64,000 nucleotides of DNA from contig NZ_NERD01000002.1 of NCBI RefSeq assembly GCF_002799155.1, forward strand, positions 496,001 to 560,000, written 5' to 3'. This stretch comes from Stenotrophomonas maltophilia (GTDB lineage: Bacteria > Pseudomonadota > Gammaproteobacteria > Xanthomonadales > Xanthomonadaceae). The translations under genes were made by a program, and so were the position numbers. The notes under the pieces were generated by a model. It saw nothing but the letters and a program-made list of their open reading frames with translations, ran no database searches and had not been told where the DNA came from. Below are positions 1-7,366 of this stretch, piece by piece. Position 1 is the stretch's first letter, and every line of letters begins with the position of its first letter.

Positions 1-3000
1 ACGCTCAATGCAGGCGGGCTGGTGCTCGGCAATGACGCGGCGCTGGGTGCGGGGGCGCTGACTGTCGGTGGTGCTGCCACGCTGGATACCACCGGCCTGG
101 CAACGCTGGCCAACAACATTGCCCTCAATGCCGGGCTGACCGTGCTCGGCAGCAACGCACTGACACTCAACGGCATACTTTCCGGGGCTGGCAGCCTGAC
201 CAAGAATGGCGGCGCAACGCTGACCTTGAACGGCGTCAACACTTATACCGGTGGTACCAACATCAACGCCGGCACGCTGGCGCTGGGCGCCGGTGCCAGC
301 CTGGCGGCGAGCGGTACCGTGAATCTCGCCACCGGTGCCACGCTGGATCTGTCCGCGGGCAGCGGCACGCAGACCTTCGGCACCCTGGTCGGCAACGGTA
401 CGGTCAACCTGGGGGCCAACTCGATCGAGGTCGGTGGTGCCACCAACGGCACGTTCAGTGGCTCGATCGCTGGCACGGGTGGCCTGACCAAGGTCGGTTC
501 GGGCATCGAAACGCTGACCGGGACCAATACCTATACCGGCGGCACCTTCATCAACGCCGGCACGCTGGCGATTGGTCCGGGTGGCAGCCTGGCCGCTACC
601 GGTGCGGTCACCCTGGCCGCTGCGGGTACCGGCTTTGATATCTCCACCGCAGGTGCCAACCAGACCATCGGCTCACTGTCTGGCGTGGCCGGTTCAACGC
701 TGAGCCTGGGTGCACGGACGCTGATCCTCGGTGGCGTTGGCAACAGTACCTTCAACGGCGCGATTTCCGGTACCGGTGGCCTGGTCAAGAACGGTGCTGG
801 CGCACTGACGCTGGGCGGCGCCAACCTGTTCAGTGGCGGCCTGGCCCTCAATGGCGGCGGCCTGGTGGTCGGCAACAGCGCGGCGCTCGGCAGCGGGGCG
901 TTGACGGTCGGAAGCAACGCAACGCTGGATGCATCGACCAGCGTCAGCCTGGCCAACAACATCAGCCTTGCATCGGGTGCCAACCTCGACCTGCTCGGCA
1001 GCCAGGCGCTGGCTCTGGGTGGCGTGATCTCGGGTGCAGGTGGGCTGATCAAGAACGGTGCGGCCACCGTGACGCTGACCGGTGCGAACTCCTACACCGG
1101 TGGCACCACCATCAACAGTGGCACGCTGGCGATCGGCGCCGGTGGCAGCCTGGCGTCGACCGGTGCGGTGAACCTGGCCGGTACCGGTACCCTCGACATC
1201 TCGGCCGGCAACCAGAGCATCGGTTCGCTTGCCGGTGTGGCCGACAGCACGGTGGCACTGGGCGGCAGCACGCTGACCCTGGGTGGTACGGGAGACAGCA
1301 CGTTCAACGGTGCGATCACTGGCAATGGTGGCCTGATCAAGAACGGAGCAGGCGTGCAGACCCTCAACGGCGCCAGCACTTTCAGTGGTGGTGTAGCGCT
1401 CAATGCAGGCGGCCTGGTGGCCGGCAACAATGCAGCTCTGGGTACCGGGGCGGTCACGGTGGGGGGCAATGCCACGCTCGATTCGAACTCCGCGGTGACG
1501 CTGGCCAACAACTTCGTCCTCAACGCCGGGCTGACCGTGCTCGGCAGCAACAACCTCACCCTCAACGGCAGCCTGAGTGGCACCGGATCGCTGACCAAGG
1601 AGGGCGCGGCGACGCTGACCTTGAACGGTATCAATACCTATACCGGTGGTACCTTCATCAATGCCGGTACGCTGGCATTGGGCGCTGGCGCAAGCCTGCA
1701 TGCCAGTGGCATCGTCAACCTGGCCAGTGGTGCGACCTTCGATCTGTCGGCGGGCAGCGGCACGCAGCAGTTCGGTACCCTGATCGGCAACGGCACAGTG
1801 AACCTGGGCGGCAACACCTTGACCATTGGTGGCCCCGCCAATGGCACGTTCAGTGGCTCGGTGGGGGGGACCGGTGGGCTGGTCAAGGAAGGCACCGGCA
1901 CCCAGACCCTGACCGGTACCAATACCTTTACCGGTGGTACCACCATCAATGCGGGCACGCTGGCGATTGGCGCCGGAGGAAGCCTGGCATCCACTGGCGC
2001 GGTGACATTGGCCAACGCTGGAACGGCGTTCGATATTTCTGCCGGTGGTGCGCAGAGCATCGGGTCACTGGCCGGTGTTGCCGGCAGCACGGTCGCGCTC
2101 GGTGGCAGCACGCTGACACTCAACGGCGTAGGGAACACGACCTTCGCTGGTGACATTACGGGTACCGGTGGGCTGGTGAAGAATGGCGCGGGTGTGCAGA
2201 CCCTGACCGGCACGAATACATTCAGTGGCGGTGTGGCGCTCAATGGCGGTGGCCTGACACTGGGCAATGGTGGTGCGCTGGGTACCGGTACGCTGACGGT
2301 GGGCGGCAATGCCACGCTGGATGGCACCGCCGCATTGACCGTGGGCAACAACGTGCAACTGGGCAGCGGCACGCTGACCCTGGCGGGCAGCAACGCGCTC
2401 ACGTTGAATGGTGCGATCAGTGGTGCGGGTGGTCTGCTCAAGGATGGCGCAGCGACCGTCACTCTTGGCGGTACCAGCAGCTATGGCGGTGACACCACGA
2501 TCAACAGCGGCACGATGGCGGTGGCGGCCGGTGGCAGCCTGTCCGGTGCCAGCACGGTGAACCTGGCCGGCGCCGGCACGTTGGACATCAGTGCCGGTGG
2601 CAGCCAGAGCATCGGTGGCCTGGCTGGCGTGACCGGATCCAGCGTGGTGCTGGGCGGTGCAACCCTGACCACCGGCGGCAACAACGCCACCACCACCTTC
2701 GGCGGCGTGCTCAGTGGCACCGGCGGCCTGGTGCAGAGTGGCAGCGGCACGCTGACCCTGAGCGGCGCCAACGTCTATACCGGCGGCACTACCATAAATG
2801 GTGGCAGCACGCTGCAGATCGGCAACGGTGGCAGTACCGGCTCGGTGCTGGGCGACATCACCAACAACGGCAACCTGGTCTACAACCTGGGCACGACGGC
2901 AACCGTGGGCGCGGTGGTCAGTGGCAGCGGCGGCCTGACCCAGGCCGGCAGCGGCACGCTGGTGCTGACCGGCAACAACACCTACACCGGTGGCACCACC

Positions 3001-6000
3001 ATCAATGCCGGCGGCACGTTGCAGGTGGGCAACGGTGGTGCGACCGGTGCGATCGTTGGCGACATCATCAACAACGGCGCGCTGGTGTCGAACGTGGCCG
3101 GCAACACCACGCTGGGTGGCACCATCAGCGGCAGCGGTGGCCTGACCCAGGCCGGCAGCGGCACGTTGACCCTGACTGGCAACAACACCTATACCGGCGG
3201 CACCACCATCAATGCCGGAGGCACGCTGCAGGTCGGCAATGGTGGAGCGACCGGCGCGATCACCGGCAATGTCGCCAACAACGGCAGCCTGGTCTTCGAC
3301 GTCGCGGGCAACACTACCGTCGGTGGCGCGATCAGTGGCAGTGGCGGCCTGACGCAGGCCGGCAGTGGTGTGTTGACCCTGGTCGGCAACAACAGCTACA
3401 GCGGCGGTACCACCATCAATGTCGGCGGCACGCTGCAGGTGGGCAATGGCGGTACAACCGGCGCCATCGCCGGCGACATCACCAACAACGGTGCGTTGAT
3501 TTCCAACGTGGCCGGCAACACCGCGCTGGGCGGCACGATCAGCGGCAGTGGCGGCCTGACCCAGGCCGGCAGCGGTACGCTGCTGCTGACCGGCACCAAC
3601 ACCTACACCGGCGGTACCACCATCAACGCCGGCGGCACGCTGCAGCTGGGTAACGGTGGTGCGAGCGGCTCGATCGTCGGCGACGTCATCAACAATGGCA
3701 CGCTGGTGTCCAACGTGGCGGGCAACACCACGCTGGGCGGCACCATCAGCGGCAGCGGCGGCCTGACCCAGGCCGGCAGTGGCACACTGACCGTGACCGG
3801 CAACAACACCTATACCGGCCCGACCACCATCAACGCTGGTGGCACCCTGCAGGTCGGCAATGGCGGTGCCACCGGCGCGATCGGCGGCACTGTGACCAAC
3901 AACGGCAGCCTGGTATTCAACGTGGGGGGCAGCAGCACCGTCGGCGGCGCCATCAGTGGCAGCGGCGGCCTGACCCAGGCCGGCAGCGGTACGCTGATCC
4001 TGGGTGGCAACAACACCTACACCGGCGGAACCACCATCAACGCCGGTGGCACGCTGCAGGTCGGCAATGGTGGCGCGAGCGGTGCGATCACCGGCAACGT
4101 CAGCAACAACGGCAGCCTGGTGTTCAACGTGGGGGGCAACACCGCGGTGGGTGGCACCATCAGCGGCAGCGGTGGCCTGACCCAGGCCGGTACCGGCACG
4201 GTGACCCTGACCGGCAACAATACCTACACCGGCGGCACCACCATCAATGCCGGCGGCACCGTGCAGATCGGCAACGGCGGGGCCAGCGGCGCGATCACCG
4301 GCAACATCACCAACAACGGTGGCCTGGTGATCAACACCGGCGGCACCACCACGCTCGGCGGCAGCATCACCGGCGTCGGCAGCATCGTGCAGGCCGGCCC
4401 GGGTGGCCTGAATCTCGGCGGCAACAGTGGTGGTTTCAGCGGCACCGGCCAGGTCACCGGCGGTGGCCTGAATGTCACCGGCACCATCGGCGGCCAGTGG
4501 ACCATCGGCAGCGGCACGACCCTGTCCGGCACCGGTACCATCGGCGGCACCGGCGGCGGCGTGACGGTGTCCAGTGGTGGCGTGCTGTCGCCGGGCAATG
4601 GCCCGGGCAACGGCAGCGGCGCAGGCAATGGCACCGGCACGATCACGGTGGGTGGCAACCTGACCCTGTCGCCGGGCAGCACGCTGGGTATCGATCTCGG
4701 TGCCAGCGGCAGCGACACGGTGCAGGTGGGCGGCAGCGCCAACGTGGGCGGAAGCACGGTGCAGGTGAACACCATTTCGCCGAGCACCAGCTACCAGCAG
4801 GGCCAGCAGTACACCGTGGTCAATGCGGGCGGTGGGGTGAACGGGCAGTTCGCGGAAGGAAGATCCACCTCGGCGTTCCTCTCCGTCACTCCGGTCTACA
4901 CCGCCAACACCGCCAACCTGCAGATCGACGTGGCGCAGACGGCGGCGTTCACTACCGTGGCCAACACGCGCAACCAGTACAACACCGCCGCGGCGCTGGA
5001 CAGCCTGCCGCAGAGTGGCGCGGCGCTGGGCCTGTACAACACGGTGCTGATGTATGACGCCGGCACTGCGCGCAGCGCATTCGACCAGCTCTCCGGTGAA
5101 GTGCACGCGGCCAGCCGCGCGGTGCTGCTGTACGACAACTACCTGGAAGAGGGCATCCGCCAGCGCCTGGGCAGTGAGCTGCCGACCGTGCGTGGCGAGC
5201 GCGCCTCGGCCTGGCTGGCCGGCAGTGGCAAGGTGTTCAAGCAGGATGGCGATGGCAACGGTGATGAGATCCGCTCCAACCGCAATGCGCTGATGGCGGG
5301 CGTGGACTGGCAGCTGGGTGAACATGTGGTGCTGGGTGCGGCGGCCGGCAACGAGCGGCTGGATACGCGCCTGTACGATCGCAGTTCGCGCGCCCGCCTG
5401 CGTGGCAACACGTTCGGCCTGTATGCACAGGGACAGTGGAACAACGGCTTTGCGGTCGGTGGCAGCGTGTCGCGCGGTGACTACCGCACGCGCACCACGC
5501 GTGAAGTGCCGCTGCTGGGCCAGACCCTGTACAGCCGCCAGGATTCGGACGTGACCATCGCCCAGGTCGAAGGCAGCTGGACCTGGACCCATGGCAGGAC
5601 CCAGCTGCAGCCGTACGTGCAGTTCACCAAGCACTGGGTCGACAGTGATCGCGCGGTGGAGCAGGGCGGCAGTGCCGCACTGGTGCTGGAAGGCGGCAAG
5701 GACACGCTCGACGTCAGCACGGTGGGCGTGCGGGGCCGCTGGGACGTCGGCAGCGGCGAGCGCTTCCCGGCGCAGCTGACCGTCGGCCTGGGCTGGCAGC
5801 ATGCGTCGGGTGACACTGATGTGGCCAGCCGCAACCGCTTCGCGGTCGGTGGTGATGCCTTCGATGTCTACAGTGCGGTGATGGCGCGCAATGCGCTGGT
5901 CAGCCAGCTCGGTGTGGCGGTCGGCCTTGGCCGCAACAGCCAGCTGTCGATGTTCGTGCAGGGCCAGCACGGTGATGGCCGCCGCGATGTCGGCGGGCAG

Positions 6001-6024
6001 ATCAACCTGCGGGTAGGCTTCTAA
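1..6024 (+). CDS. Autotransporter with PATR beta-strand repeats (5' truncated)
   Basis: Type V secreted surface protein. The frame is open from base 1, so the signal peptide and part of the passenger lie upstream of the window; about 2,007 codons are visible. The passenger is a long beta-helix built of Gly/Asn/Thr-rich strands with recurring GGLTK(N/A)G, TLTLTG and YTGGT(T)IN motifs, as in the autotransporter-associated beta-strand repeat (PATR) family. From about 2770 to 4395 it becomes eight near-identical 68-69 residue units. After a linker rich in Ser, Gly and Asn comes an aspartate/valine segment, and from about 5200 the C-terminal autotransporter barrel of about 270 residues, ending LRVGF with the terminal Phe expected for BAM recognition. 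No passenger catalytic domain is visible; adhesion or biofilm function is inference. Similar strain-to-strain repeat variation is likely. Confidence 0.93.
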   Translation, partial: TLNAGGLVLGNDAALGAGALTVGGAATLDTTGLATLANNIALNAGLTVLGSNALTLNGILSGAGSLTKNGGATLTLNGVNTYTGGTNINAGTLALGAGASLAASGTVNLATGATLDLSAGSGTQTFGTLVGNGTVNLGANSIEVGGATNGTFSGSIAGTGGLTKVGSGIETLTGTNTYTGGTFINAGTLAIGPGGSLAATGAVTLAAAGTGFDISTAGANQTIGSLSGVAGSTLSLGARTLILGGVGNSTFNGAISGTGGLVKNGAGALTLGGANLFSGGLALNGGGLVVGNSAALGSGALTVGSNATLDASTSVSLANNISLASGANLDLLGSQALALGGVISGAGGLIKNGAATVTLTGANSYTGGTTINSGTLAIGAGGSLASTGAVNLAGTGTLDISAGNQSIGSLAGVADSTVALGGSTLTLGGTGDSTFNGAITGNGGLIKNGAGVQTLNGASTFSGGVALNAGGLVAGNNAALGTGAVTVGGNATLDSNSAVTLANNFVLNAGLTVLGSNNLTLNGSLSGTGSLTKEGAATLTLNGINTYTGGTFINAGTLALGAGASLHASGIVNLASGATFDLSAGSGTQQFGTLIGNGTVNLGGNTLTIGGPANGTFSGSVGGTGGLVKEGTGTQTLTGTNTFTGGTTINAGTLAIGAGGSLASTGAVTLANAGTAFDISAGGAQSIGSLAGVAGSTVALGGSTLTLNGVGNTTFAGDITGTGGLVKNGAGVQTLTGTNTFSGGVALNGGGLTLGNGGALGTGTLTVGGNATLDGTAALTVGNNVQLGSGTLTLAGSNALTLNGAISGAGGLLKDGAATVTLGGTSSYGGDTTINSGTMAVAAGGSLSGASTVNLAGAGTLDISAGGSQSIGGLAGVTGSSVVLGGATLTTGGNNATTTFGGVLSGTGGLVQSGSGTLTLSGANVYTGGTTINGGSTLQIGNGGSTGSVLGDITNNGNLVYNLGTTATVGAVVSGSGGLTQAGSGTLVLTGNNTYTGGTTINAGGTLQVGNGGATGAIVGDIINNGALVSNVAGNTTLGGTISGSGGLTQAGSGTLTLTGNNTYTGGTTINAGGTLQVGNGGATGAITGNVANNGSLVFDVAGNTTVGGAISGSGGLTQAGSGVLTLVGNNSYSGGTTINVGGTLQVGNGGTTGAIAGDITNNGALISNVAGNTALGGTISGSGGLTQAGSGTLLLTGTNTYTGGTTINAGGTLQLGNGGASGSIVGDVINNGTLVSNVAGNTTLGGTISGSGGLTQAGSGTLTVTGNNTYTGPTTINAGGTLQVGNGGATGAIGGTVTNNGSLVFNVGGSSTVGGAISGSGGLTQAGSGTLILGGNNTYTGGTTINAGGTLQVGNGGASGAITGNVSNNGSLVFNVGGNTAVGGTISGSGGLTQAGTGTVTLTGNNTYTGGTTINAGGTVQIGNGGASGAITGNITNNGGLVINTGGTTTLGGSITGVGSIVQAGPGGLNLGGNSGGFSGTGQVTGGGLNVTGTIGGQWTIGSGTTLSGTGTIGGTGGGVTVSSGGVLSPGNGPGNGSGAGNGTGTITVGGNLTLSPGSTLGIDLGASGSDTVQVGGSANVGGSTVQVNTISPSTSYQQGQQYTVVNAGGGVNGQFAEGRSTSAFLSVTPVYTANTANLQIDVAQTAAFTTVANTRNQYNTAAALDSLPQSGAALGLYNTVLMYDAGTARSAFDQLSGEVHAASRAVLLYDNYLEEGIRQRLGSELPTVRGERASAWLAGSGKVFKQDGDGNGDEIRSNRNALMAGVDWQLGEHVVLGAAAGNERLDTRLYDRSSRARLRGNTFGLYAQGQWNNGFAVGGSVSRGDYRTRTTREVPLLGQTLYSRQDSDVTIAQVEGSWTWTHGRTQLQPYVQFTKHWVDSDRAVEQGGSAALVLEGGKDTLDVSTVGVRGRWDVGSGERFPAQLTVGLGWQHASGDTDVASRNRFAVGGDAFDVYSAVMARNALVSQLGVAVGLGRNSQLSMFVQGQHGDGRRDVGGQINLRVGF
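121..2760 (+). repeat. Higher-order ~1.4-kb internal duplication in the passenger
   Basis: A block beginning LNAGLTVLGSN near 121 recurs near 1519 with the same order of sub-motifs (LTLNG, NTYTGGT, TLALGAGASL, FDLSAGSGTQ, GNGTVNLG, ANGTFSGS, AGTLAIG). The period is about 1.4 kb (about 465 residues). The copies have diverged more than the short repeats downstream, suggesting an older duplication. Confidence 0.75.
2770..4395 (+). repeat. Eight tandem ~207-bp coding repeats in the autotransporter passenger
   Basis: Eight consecutive units of 204-207 bp, each encoding about 68-69 residues of the form SGSGGLTQAGSGTL..TGNNTYTGGTTINAGGTLQVGNGG..., with NNG and VGG/LGG spacers. One unit has YSGG and another YTGP instead of YTGG. 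The frame is kept throughout, so unit gain or loss would not break the protein. Confidence 0.9.
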
Positions 6025-6044
6025 GGGGAGCGGGCCAGCGGTGG

Positions 6045-6067
6045 ATCCACGCGCTGCGTGGATCTAC
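6045..6067. repeat. SMAG-like palindrome
   Basis: Arms ATCCACGC and GCGTGGAT around GCT, followed by CTAC, which reads GTAG on the other strand. This matches the S. maltophilia GTAG (SMAG) REP-like element. It sits 21 bp after the autotransporter stop and could act as a transcript-end stem-loop. Confidence 0.75.
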
Positions 6068-6209
6068 CGGTGCGGCGGGAGTGAGTGCTGATCCATGGCG
6101 CCGCTGTGCCGCGCAGACCGCTCAGTTCACCGCATCCTGCGTGCGTCGACGCAACCCGGCTGGCGGGGGCTCGCGCGCACTGCGGACATCGTCGATCCGT
6201 GCGTCTGCA

Positions 6210-6548
6210 TCATGAACGCACCTGCTTCATCAATTCGTTGCAGACTTCGCTGGTGGGCTTGTACTGGCCCTTCTTCCAGGCATCGGTGATCTTCTTCTGT
6301 GTCTGTGCTTCGGCCGTGTCATAGGCCTGGTCGAAGCCTGCTTCGGTACCGAACACGGTTTTTGCCTGCGCCTTGTGGCTTGCGCGCAGCTTGGCCGCCT
6401 GTTCCGGGGTAGCGCCGCACGCCAGGGCGTTGCCTGCATGCGTGCCTCCCAGTGCGCCGAACTGCGCCGCACCGCCGCCTTGTGCGACTGCGGTGCCGCT
6501 GCCGATCAGCAAGGCGGAGGTGATCACTAGCTTCGTCATGAAATACCG
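6210..6548 (-). CDS. Small secreted protein of unknown function
   Basis: A protein of 112 residues. An N-terminal signal peptide is clear: MRYFMTK, a hydrophobic stretch, then a cut after AVAQ. The mature part is small, Ala/Lys/Gln-rich and mostly helical, with two cysteines (in ALACGATPEQ and SEVCNEL) that could form a disulfide. I chose the ATG at 6548 because AGGA lies 8 bases upstream; an in-frame start at 6566 would add six residues. It stands alone, convergent with the autotransporter and divergent from the dnaX side. I do not recognise a named family; periplasmic location is inferred from the signal peptide. Confidence 0.75.
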   Translation of the reverse strand, partial: RYFMTKLVITSALLIGSGTAVAQGGGAAQFGALGGTHAGNALACGATPEQAAKLRASHKAQAKTVFGTEAGFDQAYDTAEAQTQKKITDAWKKGQYKPTSEVCNELMKQVRS

Positions 6549-6748
6549 CATGTTGATGTTCCTCATCCGGCCCGTTGGCGGGCATCAATCCCCTGTGCCC
6601 CGAGCATAGCAACAGGCAGTGAGTGCCAGCGTGTCGTTGCATCGCGACAGCGTGGTCAGTGGTGAGGGAGGGGGTGGGGTGCCGCGACGCGGGGCAGGTC
6701 CTGTCGTTGAACGGCCGTCGAACGTGGACGCGGGGTGGCCGGCCCGGC

Positions 6749-6771
6749 ATCCACGCATGGCGTGGATCTAC
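6749..6771. repeat. SMAG-like palindrome
   Basis: ATCCACGC-ATG-GCGTGGAT followed by CTAC. The 23-bp core is identical to the element at 26008-26030, as expected for a dispersed REP-like family. Confidence 0.8.
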
Positions 6772-6870
6772 CGATGGATCAGGAGCGGGGAGAGGCCGGC
6801 AAGGGGAGGCGCCCGAACGTTGCGCAGCAAGGTTTGGGCGAGCCGCGTGCAGCGCACTTCGCGTCCCCGG

Positions 6871-6921
6871 CCAGATAACTGAAAAAGGCCGCCCAGAGGG
6901 CAGCCTTTTTCAGTTATCTGG
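6871..6921 (-). terminator. Displaced tRNA-type terminator (long inverted repeat)
   Basis: Perfect 19-bp arms (left 6871-6889, right 6903-6921), each containing a run of five A or T. It is built like the terminator of the intact tRNA-Ser at 7063-7115, and its right arm likewise ends in TCTGG, joined directly to tRNA 3'-end sequence. On the minus strand it would terminate transcripts leaving the tRNA direction. Confidence 0.65.
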
Positions 6922-6937
6922 CGGAGAGAGGGGGATT
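6917..6937 (-). repeat. 21-bp copy of the tRNA-Ser 3' end (candidate att scar)
   Basis: Identical over 21 bp to 7111-7131, which covers the CCA end, discriminator, acceptor 3' strand and part of the T-arm of tRNA-Ser. The rest of a tRNA is missing, so this is a fragment and not a second gene. The layout tRNA, terminator, 120-odd bp, 3'-end copy, second terminator fits a lost integrative element. Confidence 0.7.
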
Positions 6938-7062
6938 GTCGGGTGCATCCATGCACCCGATCCCGATGCGCGTTGCTCCTCGGGACCCGCCTGCGGCGGT
7001 CCGGTTCTGCTCCTGCAGAACCGTCGAACCCCGGCGTGGCTTCTCACCACCCATCCCATCCG

Positions 7063-7115
7063 CCAGACAAACGCAAAAGGGCCGCCTTGTGGGCGGCCCT
7101 TTTGCGTTTGTCTGG
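7063..7115 (-). terminator. Rho-independent terminator of tRNA-Ser
   Basis: Perfect 24-bp arms (7063-7086 and 7092-7115) around a 5-base loop. The minus-strand 3' arm contains a CCCTTTTG tract. The stem begins within the CCA end of the tRNA, so processing must cut at the stem base. Confidence 0.7.
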
Positions 7116-7205
7116 CGGAGAGAGGGGGATTCGAACCCCCGAAGCGCGGTTTAGACGCTTACACACTTTCCAGGCGTGCTCCTTCAACCACTCGGACACC
7201 TCTCC
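7113..7205 (-). tRNA. serV: tRNA-Ser(GGA)
   Basis: Read on the minus strand: acceptor GGAGAGG pairs with TCTCTCC, then discriminator G and an encoded CCA. The anticodon loop CTGGAAA gives anticodon GGA (complement at 7169-7171). A long variable arm, as in class II serine tRNAs, precedes a T-arm GGGGG-TTCGAAT-CCCCC. Length is 93 nt including CCA. The symbol is only by analogy. Confidence 0.93.
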
Positions 7206-7366
7206 GGATCCCTGCCATCGGCAAACGCCTCAGCAGGGGCGCAGATTCTAGCGGGCGGCGCGGCCGGACACAAGCACCCCGATCAAGGGCGTATCCATGG
7301 CAATGGGTGGCGAGGGGGCTGGACAGGCATGGCACAATGGAACATCCGATGGAAAACGGTGGCCTG

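Larger units (their letters stand above)
6567..7062. other. Gene-poor region with palindromes and tRNA-derived scar
   Basis: No convincing gene. It contains a SMAG palindrome (6749-6771), a long inverted repeat with a T-run (6871-6921), a copy of the tRNA-Ser 3' end (6917-6937), the perfect palindrome around GGGTGCATCCATGCACCC (6938-6960), and two short stem-loops (6983-7002, 7003-7022). I see no coding signal in the rest. Confidence 0.7.

Noticed and set aside
2770-4395. CRISPR array
   Set aside because: The repeats are about 207 bp, contiguous and protein-coding, without short spacers.
2065-5970. 1301-residue open frame antisense to the autotransporter
   Set aside because: It mirrors the repeats of the sense gene in a high-GC frame, shows no family motif and has no initiation signal; an artefact of codon bias.
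6917-6937. A second tRNA-Ser gene
   Set aside because: Only the 3' end matches; the D-arm, anticodon arm and 5' acceptor are absent.
6623-7366. Upstream extension of dnaX
   Set aside because: It crosses the tRNA-Ser gene and palindromes on the opposite strand; family similarity begins at 7367.
7206-7366. SRP RNA (ffs) before dnaX
   Set aside because: The conserved SRP apical loop and GGAA-type core were not found.
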